The notes beneath the pieces are model-generated. The model had not been told where the DNA came from. It ran no database searches and worked only from the letters and a program-made list of their open reading frames with translations. This document shows, piece by piece, positions 7,359 through 13,734 of a DNA stretch of 35,658 nt. The translations under genes and the position numbers were made by a program. Each line of letters opens with the position of its first letter. Position 1 is the first letter of the stretch. Origin of the DNA: Actinomycetota bacterium (lineage in GTDB: Bacteria; Actinomycetota; Acidimicrobiia; IMCC26256; PALSA-555); contig VGCA01000008.1 in the NCBI GenBank assembly GCA_016870245.1, forward strand, positions 1-35,658. The letters run 5' to 3'.

Positions 7359-8495
7359 GTGCAGTTCTCGATGATCTTCGAGGCGCAGCTCGCGCAGCCC
7401 ACGCGCGAGCGGGAACAGCAGGTGCTGCGCGACTGCGTCGATCAGGCCGTCTACGCCGAGCACATGGGCTTCGACCGGGTGTGGGCCGTGGAGCACCACG
7501 CGCTCGAGTGGTACGCGCACATGAGCGCGCCCGAGGTCTTCCTCACGTGGGTGGCCGCGAAGACCGAGCGCATCCGCGTGGGCCACGGCGTGGTGTGCAT
7601 GCCGTTCGCGTACAACCACCCGGTCCGGGCGGCCGAGCGGGCCGCCATGCTCGACGTGCTGTCGAACGGCCGCGTCGACCTCGGAGCAGGGCGCGGCGCC
7701 ACGCTCATGGAGATGTCGACCATGGGCGTCGACCCCTCCCGCACCTACGCGGAGGTGGAGGAGGCGCTGCGCATGATCGGCTCGATGTGGCGCGGCCCGG
7801 AGGGCGACGACTTCGAGTGGCACGGCGAGCTGCTGCAGATCAGCCCGCCCCGCACGATCCTCCCCCGGCCCGTACAGATGCCCCACCCGCCGCTGTTCCT
7901 CGCGTGCACGAAGCAGGACACGGTGAAGCTCGCAGCCGACTACGGCGTGGGCGCGCTCGTGCTCGGCTTCGCCGGCCCCGACCAGGTGCGGGCCCTGCGC
8001 GACCTCTACGACGCCGGCATCACCGCCCGCAGCGGCAAGCGCTTCGTGTCGTCGCGCACCAACGACCACTTCGCCGCGCTGTGCCCCACGATCGTGTTGG
8101 ACGACCGCGACGAGGCCCGCCAGGTGGGCGCCCGGGGCCAGCGGTTCTTCGCCCAGGCCATCGCGCATTGGTACGGCGGCGGCCCGCCCCCCGACGAGGA
8201 CGACGGCACCGGGGTCGACGAGGTGGCCGCGATCGCCGCGGCCGAGGCGCGCATGGTGGCCTACCTGCACGAGGCCGCAGTCCCGGTGGCGCCCACGAGC
8301 ACCGAGGCCTTCCACGTCGACCACGGCTACGGCGACCACCGCGACGCGATCGCCTACGTGGAGCGCCTCGCCGACGCGGGCGCCGACGAGGTGATGTGCC
8401 TGATCCAGATGGGCACCGTGCCCCAGGCCGTGTGCCTCGAGACCATCCGCCAGTGGGGCGAGCACGTGATCCCCCACTTCCGATCCCGGGCCTGA
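7359..8495 (+). CDS. LLM class flavin-dependent oxidoreductase
   Basis: Luciferase-like monooxygenase superfamily TIM-barrel protein, 378 residues, starting at GTG 7359. Family features visible are the early EHMGFDRVWAVEHHALEWY segment, the KTERIRVGHGVVCMPF strand, the LSNGRVDLGAGRG phosphate/flavin loop and the C-terminal DEVMCLIQMGTVP barrel strand. Such enzymes use FMN or F420 and oxidise or reduce small organic molecules; the cofactor cannot be assigned, though an FrhB-like protein elsewhere in the window makes F420 use in this organism plausible. A TAGACA hexamer that includes the ilvA stop codon lies 6 nt upstream of the GTG, so the gene may have its own start as well as being co-transcribed with ilvA. 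The SDR follows after a short repeat. Confidence 0.88.
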   Translation: MQFSMIFEAQLAQPTREREQQVLRDCVDQAVYAEHMGFDRVWAVEHHALEWYAHMSAPEVFLTWVAAKTERIRVGHGVVCMPFAYNHPVRAAERAAMLDVLSNGRVDLGAGRGATLMEMSTMGVDPSRTYAEVEEALRMIGSMWRGPEGDDFEWHGELLQISPPRTILPRPVQMPHPPLFLACTKQDTVKLAADYGVGALVLGFAGPDQVRALRDLYDAGITARSGKRFVSSRTNDHFAALCPTIVLDDRDEARQVGARGQRFFAQAIAHWYGGGPPPDEDDGTGVDEVAAIAAAEARMVAYLHEAAVPVAPTSTEAFHVDHGYGDHRDAIAYVERLADAGADEVMCLIQMGTVPQAVCLETIRQWGEHVIPHFRSRA

Positions 8496-8496
8496 A

Positions 8497-8535
8497 CCGC
8501 CCACACCACCCGCCCACACCACCCGCCCACACCCA
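8497..8535 (+). repeat. Three tandem copies of a 13-bp repeat
   Basis: CCGCCCACACCAC occurs twice in direct succession, followed by a third copy with two changed bases at its end (CCGCCCACACCCA). It fills the space between the LLM gene stop and the AGGAG ribosome-binding site of the SDR gene. Simple-sequence slippage is the likely origin. Confidence 0.85.
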
Positions 8536-8544
8536 GGAGCCCCC

Positions 8545-9336
8545 ATGGCCGGACTGCTCTCGTCCCCCAGCACCCCCGTCGTCGTCACCGGCGGCGGCTC
8601 CGGAATCGGCCGCGAGTCGGCGCGCGCGCTCGCCGAGGCCGGCCGCCCGGTCGCGGCGTGGGACCTCAACCCCGACGGCGCCGCCGAGACCGCAGCGATC
8701 TGCGCCGACCTCGGCGTGGCCTCCTGCTCGGCTGTGGTCGACGTGCGCGACGAAGCCGCGGTGCAGGCCGCGGTCACCGACACCGTCGCCGCGCTCGGCG
8801 GGGTGGGCGGGCTGGTGCACGCGGCCGGCGTGCCGCTGGGCTTCACCAACGACGACCTGAGCCCCGAGGAGTTCCGGCTCGTGCTGTCGGTGAACCTCGA
8901 AGCCGAGGCCGTGCTGGTCCGGGAGCTGCTCCCGCACTTGCGCGCCGCGAACCCGGGCTCGGCGATCGTGGGCATCTCGTCGATCGAGGGCCTGATCGGA
9001 CACGGCAACATCCCGGCCTACACGGCGTCGAAGCACGCGCTCATCGGCCTCACCCGGTCGCTCGCCGCCCGACTCGGGCACGAAGGCATCCGGGTCAACG
9101 CAGTGTGCCCGGGCTACATCGCCACGCCGATGTTCCTCCCGATCGTGGAGGGCAACCCCGAGGCCCGGGCGGGCTTCGAGCGCAAGATCCCGCTCGGCCG
9201 GCTCGGCAACCCCGAGGAGATCGGTCGACTCGTGCGCTTCCTCCTCTCCGACGACGCCAGCTACGTCCACGGCGGCGCGTTCGTGGCCGACGGCGGTGTG
9301 ACCGCGGTCGGTGGCCAGGAGTACACGCCGCTGTGA
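8545..9336 (+). CDS. SDR family NAD(P)-dependent oxidoreductase
   Basis: Classical short-chain dehydrogenase/reductase, 263 residues. The nucleotide-binding TGGGSGIG is at 15-22, Asp40 after the second strand (AAWDLNP) favours NAD over NADP, then NAG-equivalent HAAGV, the catalytic serine in GISSIEG, and the catalytic YTASKHA pair. The segment NAVCPGYIATPM follows, and the C-terminus DGGVTAVGGQEYTPL is typical. AGGAG sits 5 nt before the ATG. It overlaps tadA by 4 nt (GTGA), so the two are translationally coupled. Together with the LLM oxidoreductase it may act in oxidation of a hydrophobic or alcohol substrate, but the substrate is not readable from sequence. Confidence 0.92.
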   Translation: MAGLLSSPSTPVVVTGGGSGIGRESARALAEAGRPVAAWDLNPDGAAETAAICADLGVASCSAVVDVRDEAAVQAAVTDTVAALGGVGGLVHAAGVPLGFTNDDLSPEEFRLVLSVNLEAEAVLVRELLPHLRAANPGSAIVGISSIEGLIGHGNIPAYTASKHALIGLTRSLAARLGHEGIRVNAVCPGYIATPMFLPIVEGNPEARAGFERKIPLGRLGNPEEIGRLVRFLLSDDASYVHGGAFVADGGVTAVGGQEYTPL

Positions 9337-9809
9337 TCGGTCCCGGGCTCGACGGCCCCGCGCTCGACGCCCTCATGGCGGTGGCCCTCGACGAGGCCCG
9401 GGCCGCGCTCGCCCACGGCGACGTGCCCATCGGCGCCGTCGTGGCGCGAGTCGCCGACGGGACCGTCGTCGCCCGCCGCCACAACGAGCGCGAGGCGCGG
9501 GCCGACCCGACCGCCCACGCGGAGCTGCTCGCCATCCGCGACGCAGCGGCTGCCGTCGGCGCGTCGCGCCTCGACGGACACGTCCTCGTGAGCACCCTGG
9601 AGCCGTGCCCGATGTGCGCGGGTGCCGCGCTGCTCGCCCGCGTCGATGGCGTGGTGTTCGGCGCGGCCGACCCCAAGGCCGGGGCCCTCGGCAGCCTCTA
9701 CCACCTCGGCGCCGACCCCCGGCTCAACCACGAGATGACCGTGGCCCCCGGGCTCCGGGCGGAGGAGTGCGGCGCGCTCCTCGCCACGTTCTTCGCCGAC
9801 CGCCGCTGA
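9333..9809 (+). CDS. tadA: tRNA adenosine(34) deaminase
   Basis: Zinc deaminase making inosine at the wobble position of tRNA-Arg(ACG). The start is GTG 9333, inside the SDR stop (GTGA overlap), with GGAG 12 nt upstream; this gives 158 residues, the usual TadA size, while the ORF-track start at 8658 is an artefact of an open frame through the SDR gene. The zinc and catalytic residues are HAE (62-64) and EPCPMCAGA (Cys92, Cys95). The C-terminal GSLYHLGADPRLNHE and LRAEECGALLATFF helix are diagnostic for TadA against cytosine or guanine deaminases. It is followed by tRNA-Ser(CGA), recalling the tadA-scr-dnaX neighbourhood. Confidence 0.95.
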   Translation: MIGPGLDGPALDALMAVALDEARAALAHGDVPIGAVVARVADGTVVARRHNEREARADPTAHAELLAIRDAAAAVGASRLDGHVLVSTLEPCPMCAGAALLARVDGVVFGAADPKAGALGSLYHLGADPRLNHEMTVAPGLRAEECGALLATFFADRR

Positions 9810-9822
9810 GGGCGCGCGGTCC

Positions 9823-9849
9823 GGTCCCCACCGCCCCCGGACGGGGACC
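9823..9849 (+). terminator. Possible tadA terminator hairpin
   Basis: GGTCCCC and GGGGACC form a perfect 7-bp stem around a 13-nt C-rich loop, starting 13 nt after the tadA stop. No U-tract follows. It also overlaps the place where a -35 of the tRNA promoter would be. Confidence 0.35.
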
Positions 9850-9865
9850 CCGGTGCCCGACCCCG

Positions 9866-9871
9866 TAGACT
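9866..9871 (+). promoter_or_regulatory. Putative -10 element of tRNA-Ser(CGA)
   Basis: TAGACT ends 9 nt before the mature tRNA, as expected for a short precursor leader. Confidence 0.5.
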
Positions 9872-9880
9872 GACCGGGCT

Positions 9881-9968
9881 GGAGGGGTGCGAGAGCGGCC
9901 GAATCGGATGGTCTCGAAAACCATTGTGGCGCAAGCCACCGTGGGTTCAAATCCCACCCCCTCCGCCA
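9881..9968 (+). tRNA. tRNA-Ser (anticodon CGA)
   Basis: Class II tRNA with acceptor stem GGAGGGG/CCCCTCC, D-arm GAGAGCGGCCGAATCGGA, anticodon loop TCTCGAAAA (CGA, reading UCG, a preferred serine codon at this GC content), variable arm TTGTGGCGCAAGCCACC and T-loop GGTTCAAATCC. CCA is encoded. The D-arm and T-arm are almost identical to the tRNA-Ser(GGA) 5.8 kb upstream. The ORF-track reading that starts inside this tRNA uses a false start. Confidence 0.97.
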
Positions 9969-9985
9969 CTCGCCTGGGGGGTCCC

Positions 9986-10687
9986 GTGTCGAAGCGAAGG
10001 ACGCGGCGGCGCACGCGGGTCGCCGTCGCCACCGCGTTCGCCGCCGCGGCGCTCCTGACGTCAGTCCTCCCCGTCCATCCGGCCGGCGCCGCGGGATCCG
10101 ACGACGCGATCGAGCGCAAGGCCGTGCTGAAGGCCAACGACTTCCCGGCCGGCTGGGAGAAGCAGGCCCGGCGGGCTCCGACCGCCAGCGACCTCGACGT
10201 GTGCGCCGGCATCCAGGCCGTCAACGACGACCTCGTCGACGCGTCGGCTCGGTCGCCCGAGTTCGTCCGGCCCGACACCGACAACGTGCGCGCCACCAAC
10301 TCGGTGGTCGTGCTCAAGTCGGCCAAGGCGGCCCGTGGCTACCTGGTGCCGTACCGCGAGCCTGATGCCGTGCGGTGTCTGGAGACCCTCACCGAGGCCA
10401 GCCTCACCGACGCCGGGTACAGCGCCGTCGGCGTGTACGTCGTCCCCCACGCCGTCGTGCCGCCGGGCGCCGACGAGGCCGCGGGCTTCACCATCGAGAT
10501 CACCATCACCGCCCCCGCCACCGCGACCCGCCCGGCCCAGACCGCGGTCATCCACAAAGACGTCCTCGTGGTGCGCGTGGGCCGCGCACTCGCCCAGTTC
10601 GGGTTCCTCAGCCCCACCAAGGCGTTGCCCGAGCAGGGTGAGCTGGTCGACGCGGTGGTCGGCCGCCTCCAGGACGCGCTCGGCTGA
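9986..10687 (+). CDS. Exported protein of unknown function
   Basis: The real start is GTG 9986, 18 nt past the tRNA, preceded by a GGGGGG run; the ORF-track ATG at 9887 is inside the tRNA gene. The product (233 residues) opens with a twin-arginine-like basic stretch (SKRRTRRRTR), a hydrophobic AVATAFAAAALLTSVL core and a signal-peptidase site near PAGAAG. The mature part contains KANDFPAGWEKQ, VCAGIQAVND and RCLETLTEASLTDAGYS, resembling small actinobacterial secreted 'sensor-like' proteins that share an F/P-x-GW motif, but I cannot name a family. Two cysteines could pair. It ends in a hairpin facing convergent metF. Confidence 0.82.
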   Translation: MSKRRTRRRTRVAVATAFAAAALLTSVLPVHPAGAAGSDDAIERKAVLKANDFPAGWEKQARRAPTASDLDVCAGIQAVNDDLVDASARSPEFVRPDTDNVRATNSVVVLKSAKAARGYLVPYREPDAVRCLETLTEASLTDAGYSAVGVYVVPHAVVPPGADEAAGFTIEITITAPATATRPAQTAVIHKDVLVVRVGRALAQFGFLSPTKALPEQGELVDAVVGRLQDALG

Positions 10688-10708
10688 CACGCGCCGCGGC
10701 GTCAGCCG
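10681..10708 (+). terminator. Hairpin over the stop codon of the exported-protein gene
   Basis: CGGCTGAC pairs perfectly with GTCAGCCG (8 bp) around a 12-nt GC-rich loop. The TGA stop lies inside the left arm. A likely intrinsic or Rho-assisted terminator for the plus strand. Confidence 0.45.
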
Positions 10709-10711
10709 GTT

Positions 10712-10733
10712 CGACCCCGCTCAGGCGGGATCG
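10712..10733 (-). terminator. Hairpin over the stop codon of metF
   Basis: CCCGC-TCAG-GCGGG with a further CGA/TCG helix beyond one mismatch. The metF stop codon lies in the loop. It faces the neighbouring hairpin of the convergent gene. Confidence 0.35.
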
Positions 10734-11575
10734 AGCTGGGCGTGGATCTCGCGGGTCGCGGTCGACCGGTTGAGCGTGTAGAAGTGCAGACCCGGCGCGC
10801 CGCCGTCGAGGAGTGAACGGCACAGCTTCGTGGCCTCCTCGATCCCGACCGCCCGCACGGCGTCGGGATCGTCCTCCACCTCACGCAGGCGGGCCTCGAA
10901 CCAGCCGGGGAAGTCCGAACCCTGCATCTCGGTCATCCGCTTGATCGCGCCGACGCTGAGCACCGGCATGATCCCCGGGATCACCGGCTTGTCGACACCG
11001 AGGTCGCGCAGGCTCTCGACCAGCTCGAAGTAGTGGTGGGCCTCGAAGAAGAACTGGGTGATCGCGAAGTCGGCCTCGGCCAGCTTCTCCGCCGTGTGCC
11101 GGCGGTCGGTGGCGAGGTCGGGTGAGCGGGGGTGCGGCTCGGGGTGCGCGGCGACACCCACCGCGAAGTCACCGACCGAGCGGACGAGGCGCACGAGCTC
11201 GACGGCGTAGGTGAGCTCACCCGGGGGCAGCTCGGCCCCCGCCGGCGGGTCGCCACCGAGGGCGAGGATGTTGGCGATCCCGGCGTCGCGGTACCGGGCG
11301 ACGATGCCCTCGAGGTCGGCACACGTGTGGCCCACGCAGGTGAGGTGGGCCATGGCCGTCATGCCGGTCATGCGGTTGATGTCGACCACGAGGTCGTGCG
11401 TGCGCTCGCGGGTGGACCCGCCCGCTCCATACGTGACCGACACGAAGGCCGGATGCAGCGGCGCCAGCTCCACCAAAGTCCGCTCCAACGTCGCCTCCGC
11501 CTCGGGCGTGCGGGGCGGGAAGAACTCGAAGGAGAACGTGTGACCGCTGCTGAGCAGATCGGGGATGCGGGTCAT
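10721..11575 (-). CDS. metF: Methylenetetrahydrofolate reductase
   Basis: FAD enzyme reducing 5,10-methylene-THF to 5-methyl-THF for methionine synthesis; cytoplasmic TIM barrel. 284 residues, the normal bacterial MetF length. Visible motifs are SFEFFPPRT with the catalytic-region glutamate (Glu17), FVSVTYGAGGSTRERT, AHLTCVGHT, NILALGGDPP, VAAHPEPHPRS, FAITQFFFEAHHYFELV and the PVIPGIMPV barrel strand. The start ATG at 11575 has a GGAAAGG site 5 nt upstream, so unlike many neighbours this mRNA is probably leadered. No S-adenosylmethionine riboswitch-like structure is visible in the 39-nt gap to the divergent DUF2505 gene. The gene is monocistronic here. Confidence 0.95.
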   Translation of the reverse strand: MTRIPDLLSSGHTFSFEFFPPRTPEAEATLERTLVELAPLHPAFVSVTYGAGGSTRERTHDLVVDINRMTGMTAMAHLTCVGHTCADLEGIVARYRDAGIANILALGGDPPAGAELPPGELTYAVELVRLVRSVGDFAVGVAAHPEPHPRSPDLATDRRHTAEKLAEADFAITQFFFEAHHYFELVESLRDLGVDKPVIPGIMPVLSVGAIKRMTEMQGSDFPGWFEARLREVEDDPDAVRAVGIEEATKLCRSLLDGGAPGLHFYTLNRSTATREIHAQLDPA

Positions 11576-11597
11576 GGGAACCTTTCCGAGGACGGGT

Positions 11598-11604
11598 TAG
11601 CGTA
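11598..11604. promoter_or_regulatory. Overlapping divergent -10 elements, metF / DUF2505
   Basis: The heptamer TAGCGTA reads as TAGCGT on the plus strand and TACGCT on the minus strand, so two TANNNT -10 elements share five bases. Plus-strand transcription would begin a few nt before ATG 11615; minus-strand transcription would begin near 11592, leaving a short metF leader with its ribosome-binding site. Confidence 0.45.
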
Positions 11605-11614
11605 GTTGCGACCC

Positions 11615-12109
11615 ATGGACTTCTCCGTCGCCGTTCCCATCGCCCACCCGCCCGCCGTGGTGCAGGACGCCTTCCTCGACCGAGACTTCCTGGCGGTCAC
11701 CGGCACCCTTCCCAAGATCGGCGGCGCCGAGGTGCTGGAGCTCACCCGCACCGACACCACCGCGCGCCTGCGGGTCCGCTACCGGTTCACCGCCCCGCTG
11801 AACAAGGCGGTGACCCGGGTGATCGACCCGCAGAAGCTGACCTGGGTCGACGACGCCGCCTTCGACCTCGCAGCCATGCGGGCGGAGCACGTGATGCAGC
11901 CCGACAACTACGCCGACCGGCTGGAGTCGTCGTACGTGAGCACGGTCACGGCCGACGGGGACGGGAGCCTCTGGACCGTCTCCGGATCCCTCGTCGTGCA
12001 CGCCGCGCTGGTGGGCGGGAAGGTGGCCGGGGTGATCGTCGACGGCCTCAAGGAGCACGCCGTCACCCAGGGCCAGGTGCTCGACGAATGGCTCGCCCGC
12101 CGGGGATAG
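11615..12109 (+). CDS. DUF2505 family protein (SRPBCC-like fold)
   Basis: 164 residues. The sequence begins MDFSVAVPIAHPPAVVQDAFLD, typical of START/SRPBCC-like proteins whose first strand is followed by a helix that covers the cavity. The strands VLELTRTDTTARLRVRYRF, PQKLTWVDDAAFD and SLWTVSGSLVVHAALVGGKV and a long C-terminal helix with the AGVIVDGLKEHAVTQGQVL segment match the actinobacterial DUF2505 family. The family has no known function; the fold suggests binding of a hydrophobic ligand or cofactor. I use ATG 11615 rather than TTG 11606. It points into the F420-type gene 56 nt downstream but that gene has its own -10-like element. Confidence 0.82.
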   Translation: MDFSVAVPIAHPPAVVQDAFLDRDFLAVTGTLPKIGGAEVLELTRTDTTARLRVRYRFTAPLNKAVTRVIDPQKLTWVDDAAFDLAAMRAEHVMQPDNYADRLESSYVSTVTADGDGSLWTVSGSLVVHAALVGGKVAGVIVDGLKEHAVTQGQVLDEWLARRG

Positions 12110-12153
12110 TCACCGGCGCCCGGACAACTGAAACCGGGGCCCCGCGTGCGTGC

Positions 12154-12159
12154 CAGACT
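12154..12159 (+). promoter_or_regulatory. Putative -10 element of the F420-type gene
   Basis: CAGACT ends 6 nt before ATG 12166, the spacing seen for leaderless starts elsewhere in the window. The first base deviates from TANNNT. Confidence 0.3.
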
Positions 12160-12165
12160 TCCGGG

Positions 12166-13284
12166 ATGCCGCCCGAGAAGTTCCAGTGGAAGCACTTGTA
12201 CGAGGAGGTCGTCACGACCGGCCTCTGCACCGGCTGTGCCGGCTGCGTGATCGCCTGCCCGCACGACGTGCTCGGCTACAAGGACACCGAGGGGGTCTAC
12301 AAGCCCTTCCACCTCGAGGAGGGCTACGCGCCCGACAACTGCAGCCACGGTGAGAAGTCGTGCACCAGCTGCACGCGCGCGTGCCCGCGGTTCCGGGCCT
12401 GGGAGCCCGAGATCGACGAGTTCATGTTCGGTCGCACCCGCCGGCCCGAGGAGGCGGCCGGCATCTACAAGGACATCGTCCTGGCCCGCGCCACCGACCC
12501 GATGATCCACGAGGTCGGACAGGACGGCGGCCTCGTGTCGGCGATCCTCCTCTACGCGCTCGACCACGACCTCATCGACGCTGCGCTGGTGTCGTACCTC
12601 GAGGGTGACGGCTCCACCTGGAAGGCGGTCCCGGGCGTGGCCCGCACCCGCGAGGACATCATCGCCTCGGCGGGCAGCCGCTACACCTACTCGGCCAACA
12701 CCCTCGCCTACAACGACGCGATCGAGAGCGGGGCCGAGCGCATCGCGCTCGTGGGCATGAGCTGCCAGAGCTCGGTGCCCGCGGTGATGAAGCAGCGCAA
12801 GGCCGGCAAGGTCGCCCGCCGCCTCGCCCTCAACATCGGGCTGCTGTGCTCCAAGACGTTCGACGACGCCATCTTCGAGGAGCTCTTCGAGGCCAAGTAC
12901 GGCCTGAAGAAGGCCGACATCAAGAAGATGAACATCAAGGGCGTGTTCCAGATCTGGATGCACAACGGCGACTACCACGAGGTCCCGCTCAAGGAGTGCC
13001 ACGCCTGGACCCGCGAGGGCTGCAACATGTGCCCCGACTTCGCGGCCGAGCACGCCGACATCTCCACCGGGGGCATCGGCGCGTTCAACGACTGGACGCT
13101 CACCATCGTCCGGACCGACATCGGGCGCGACGTCATGGACGGCCTCGTCGCGGAGGGCATGATCGAGGTGCGTCCGGGCGACGACGACCCGGGTGCGATC
13201 TCGCTCATGCACAAGCTGGCCAAGAAGTCGCGCACGCGCTGGCCCGAGTTCGCGGTCGAGGCGCCTCGCCTCGTCGGGACCTGA
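12166..13284 (+). CDS. Coenzyme F420 hydrogenase/dehydrogenase beta subunit-like iron-sulfur flavoprotein
   Basis: FrhB/FpoF/FdhB-type protein, 372 residues, which in known complexes moves electrons between F420, FAD and iron-sulfur clusters. An N-terminal ferredoxin-like part has Cys21-x2-Cys24-x2-Cys27-x3-Cys31-Pro, and a second set Cys59, Cys66, Cys69, Cys73-Pro, enough for two [4Fe-4S] clusters. The central part has HEVGQDGGLVSAILLYAL and RIALVGMSCQSSVPA, the conserved flavin/F420 domain. The C-terminal domain has REGCNMCPDFAAEHADISTGGIG, the family's third cysteine motif. No hydrogenase or formate dehydrogenase partner lies nearby; stand-alone members include F420-dependent sulfite, glutamate synthase and prenyl reductases, so the electron acceptor is open. 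Downstream genes on the same strand are a small protein, a FAAL-like enzyme and a GT39 protein. Confidence 0.88.
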   Translation: MPPEKFQWKHLYEEVVTTGLCTGCAGCVIACPHDVLGYKDTEGVYKPFHLEEGYAPDNCSHGEKSCTSCTRACPRFRAWEPEIDEFMFGRTRRPEEAAGIYKDIVLARATDPMIHEVGQDGGLVSAILLYALDHDLIDAALVSYLEGDGSTWKAVPGVARTREDIIASAGSRYTYSANTLAYNDAIESGAERIALVGMSCQSSVPAVMKQRKAGKVARRLALNIGLLCSKTFDDAIFEELFEAKYGLKKADIKKMNIKGVFQIWMHNGDYHEVPLKECHAWTREGCNMCPDFAAEHADISTGGIGAFNDWTLTIVRTDIGRDVMDGLVAEGMIEVRPGDDDPGAISLMHKLAKKSRTRWPEFAVEAPRLVGT

Positions 13285-13389
13285 TCCTGCGCAGCGCCCG
13301 ACTCGCCCGATGGTCAGCGGGATGATCGGCAGGCTGATCTCCGACACCGGTCGCGCCGTCCGACACGCGACCCAGGAGCCCGCGTCACC

Positions 13390-13692
13390 GTGACTGTCGT
13401 CGCGCTCGTCACCGACCTCATGGATCAGAGCCGCATCCGGGCCGCGCTGCCCGGCGTGACCTTCGCGCGCGACCCCGAGCAGGCAGACGGTGCCGACGCG
13501 GTGATCGTCGACCTCGGCCGGTTCGCCGAACGGGTCGCCGAGGTCCGCGCCCGCACGACCGGGCGGGTCGTCGCGTTCGGGTCGCACGTCGACGACACCG
13601 CCCTCGCCGCGGCCCGGGCCGCCGGTGCCGACGCGGTCATGGCCCGGTCGCGCTTCTTCGCCGATCCGGCCGCCGCGCTCACCGGCAAGTGA
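13390..13692 (+). CDS. Small Rossmann/receiver-like protein of unknown function
   Basis: 100 residues from GTG 13390, with CCAGGAG 12 nt upstream. Alternating strands and helices (VVALVTDLMDQSRIRAAL, GADAVIVDLGRF, GRVVAFGSHVDDTALAAARAAGADAVMARSRFF) look like a truncated CheY-type or cobalamin-binding-like alpha/beta fold: a strand-end Asp in VIVDLGRF, a Ser in FGSHV where receivers have Ser/Thr, but no lysine after the last strand. It is therefore probably not a phosphoacceptor. It may form part of a transcript with the F420-type gene upstream (105-nt gap) and the FAAL-like gene downstream (42-nt gap). Function unknown. Confidence 0.72.
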   Translation: MTVVALVTDLMDQSRIRAALPGVTFARDPEQADGADAVIVDLGRFAERVAEVRARTTGRVVAFGSHVDDTALAAARAAGADAVMARSRFFADPAAALTGK

Positions 13693-13734
13693 CCGGTAGG
13701 TAACCCCGAGGCCCACGCGGGGGTCGAAGGCTCG

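Noticed and set aside
5834-9011. ORFs of 1008 aa (+) and 1042 aa (-) across ilvA, LLM and SDR genes
   Set aside because: They run opposite or out of frame to three clearly conserved genes and consist of Arg/Pro/Ala/Gly- or His/Val-rich low-complexity sequence, as expected of shadow frames at this GC content.
9887-9985. Upstream 33 codons of the ORF-track protein starting at 9887
   Set aside because: The start lies inside tRNA-Ser(CGA); GTG 9986 gives a normal signal peptide.
11576-11614. SAM or other riboswitch before metF
   Set aside because: The 39-nt gap is too short and shows no aptamer-like conserved structure.
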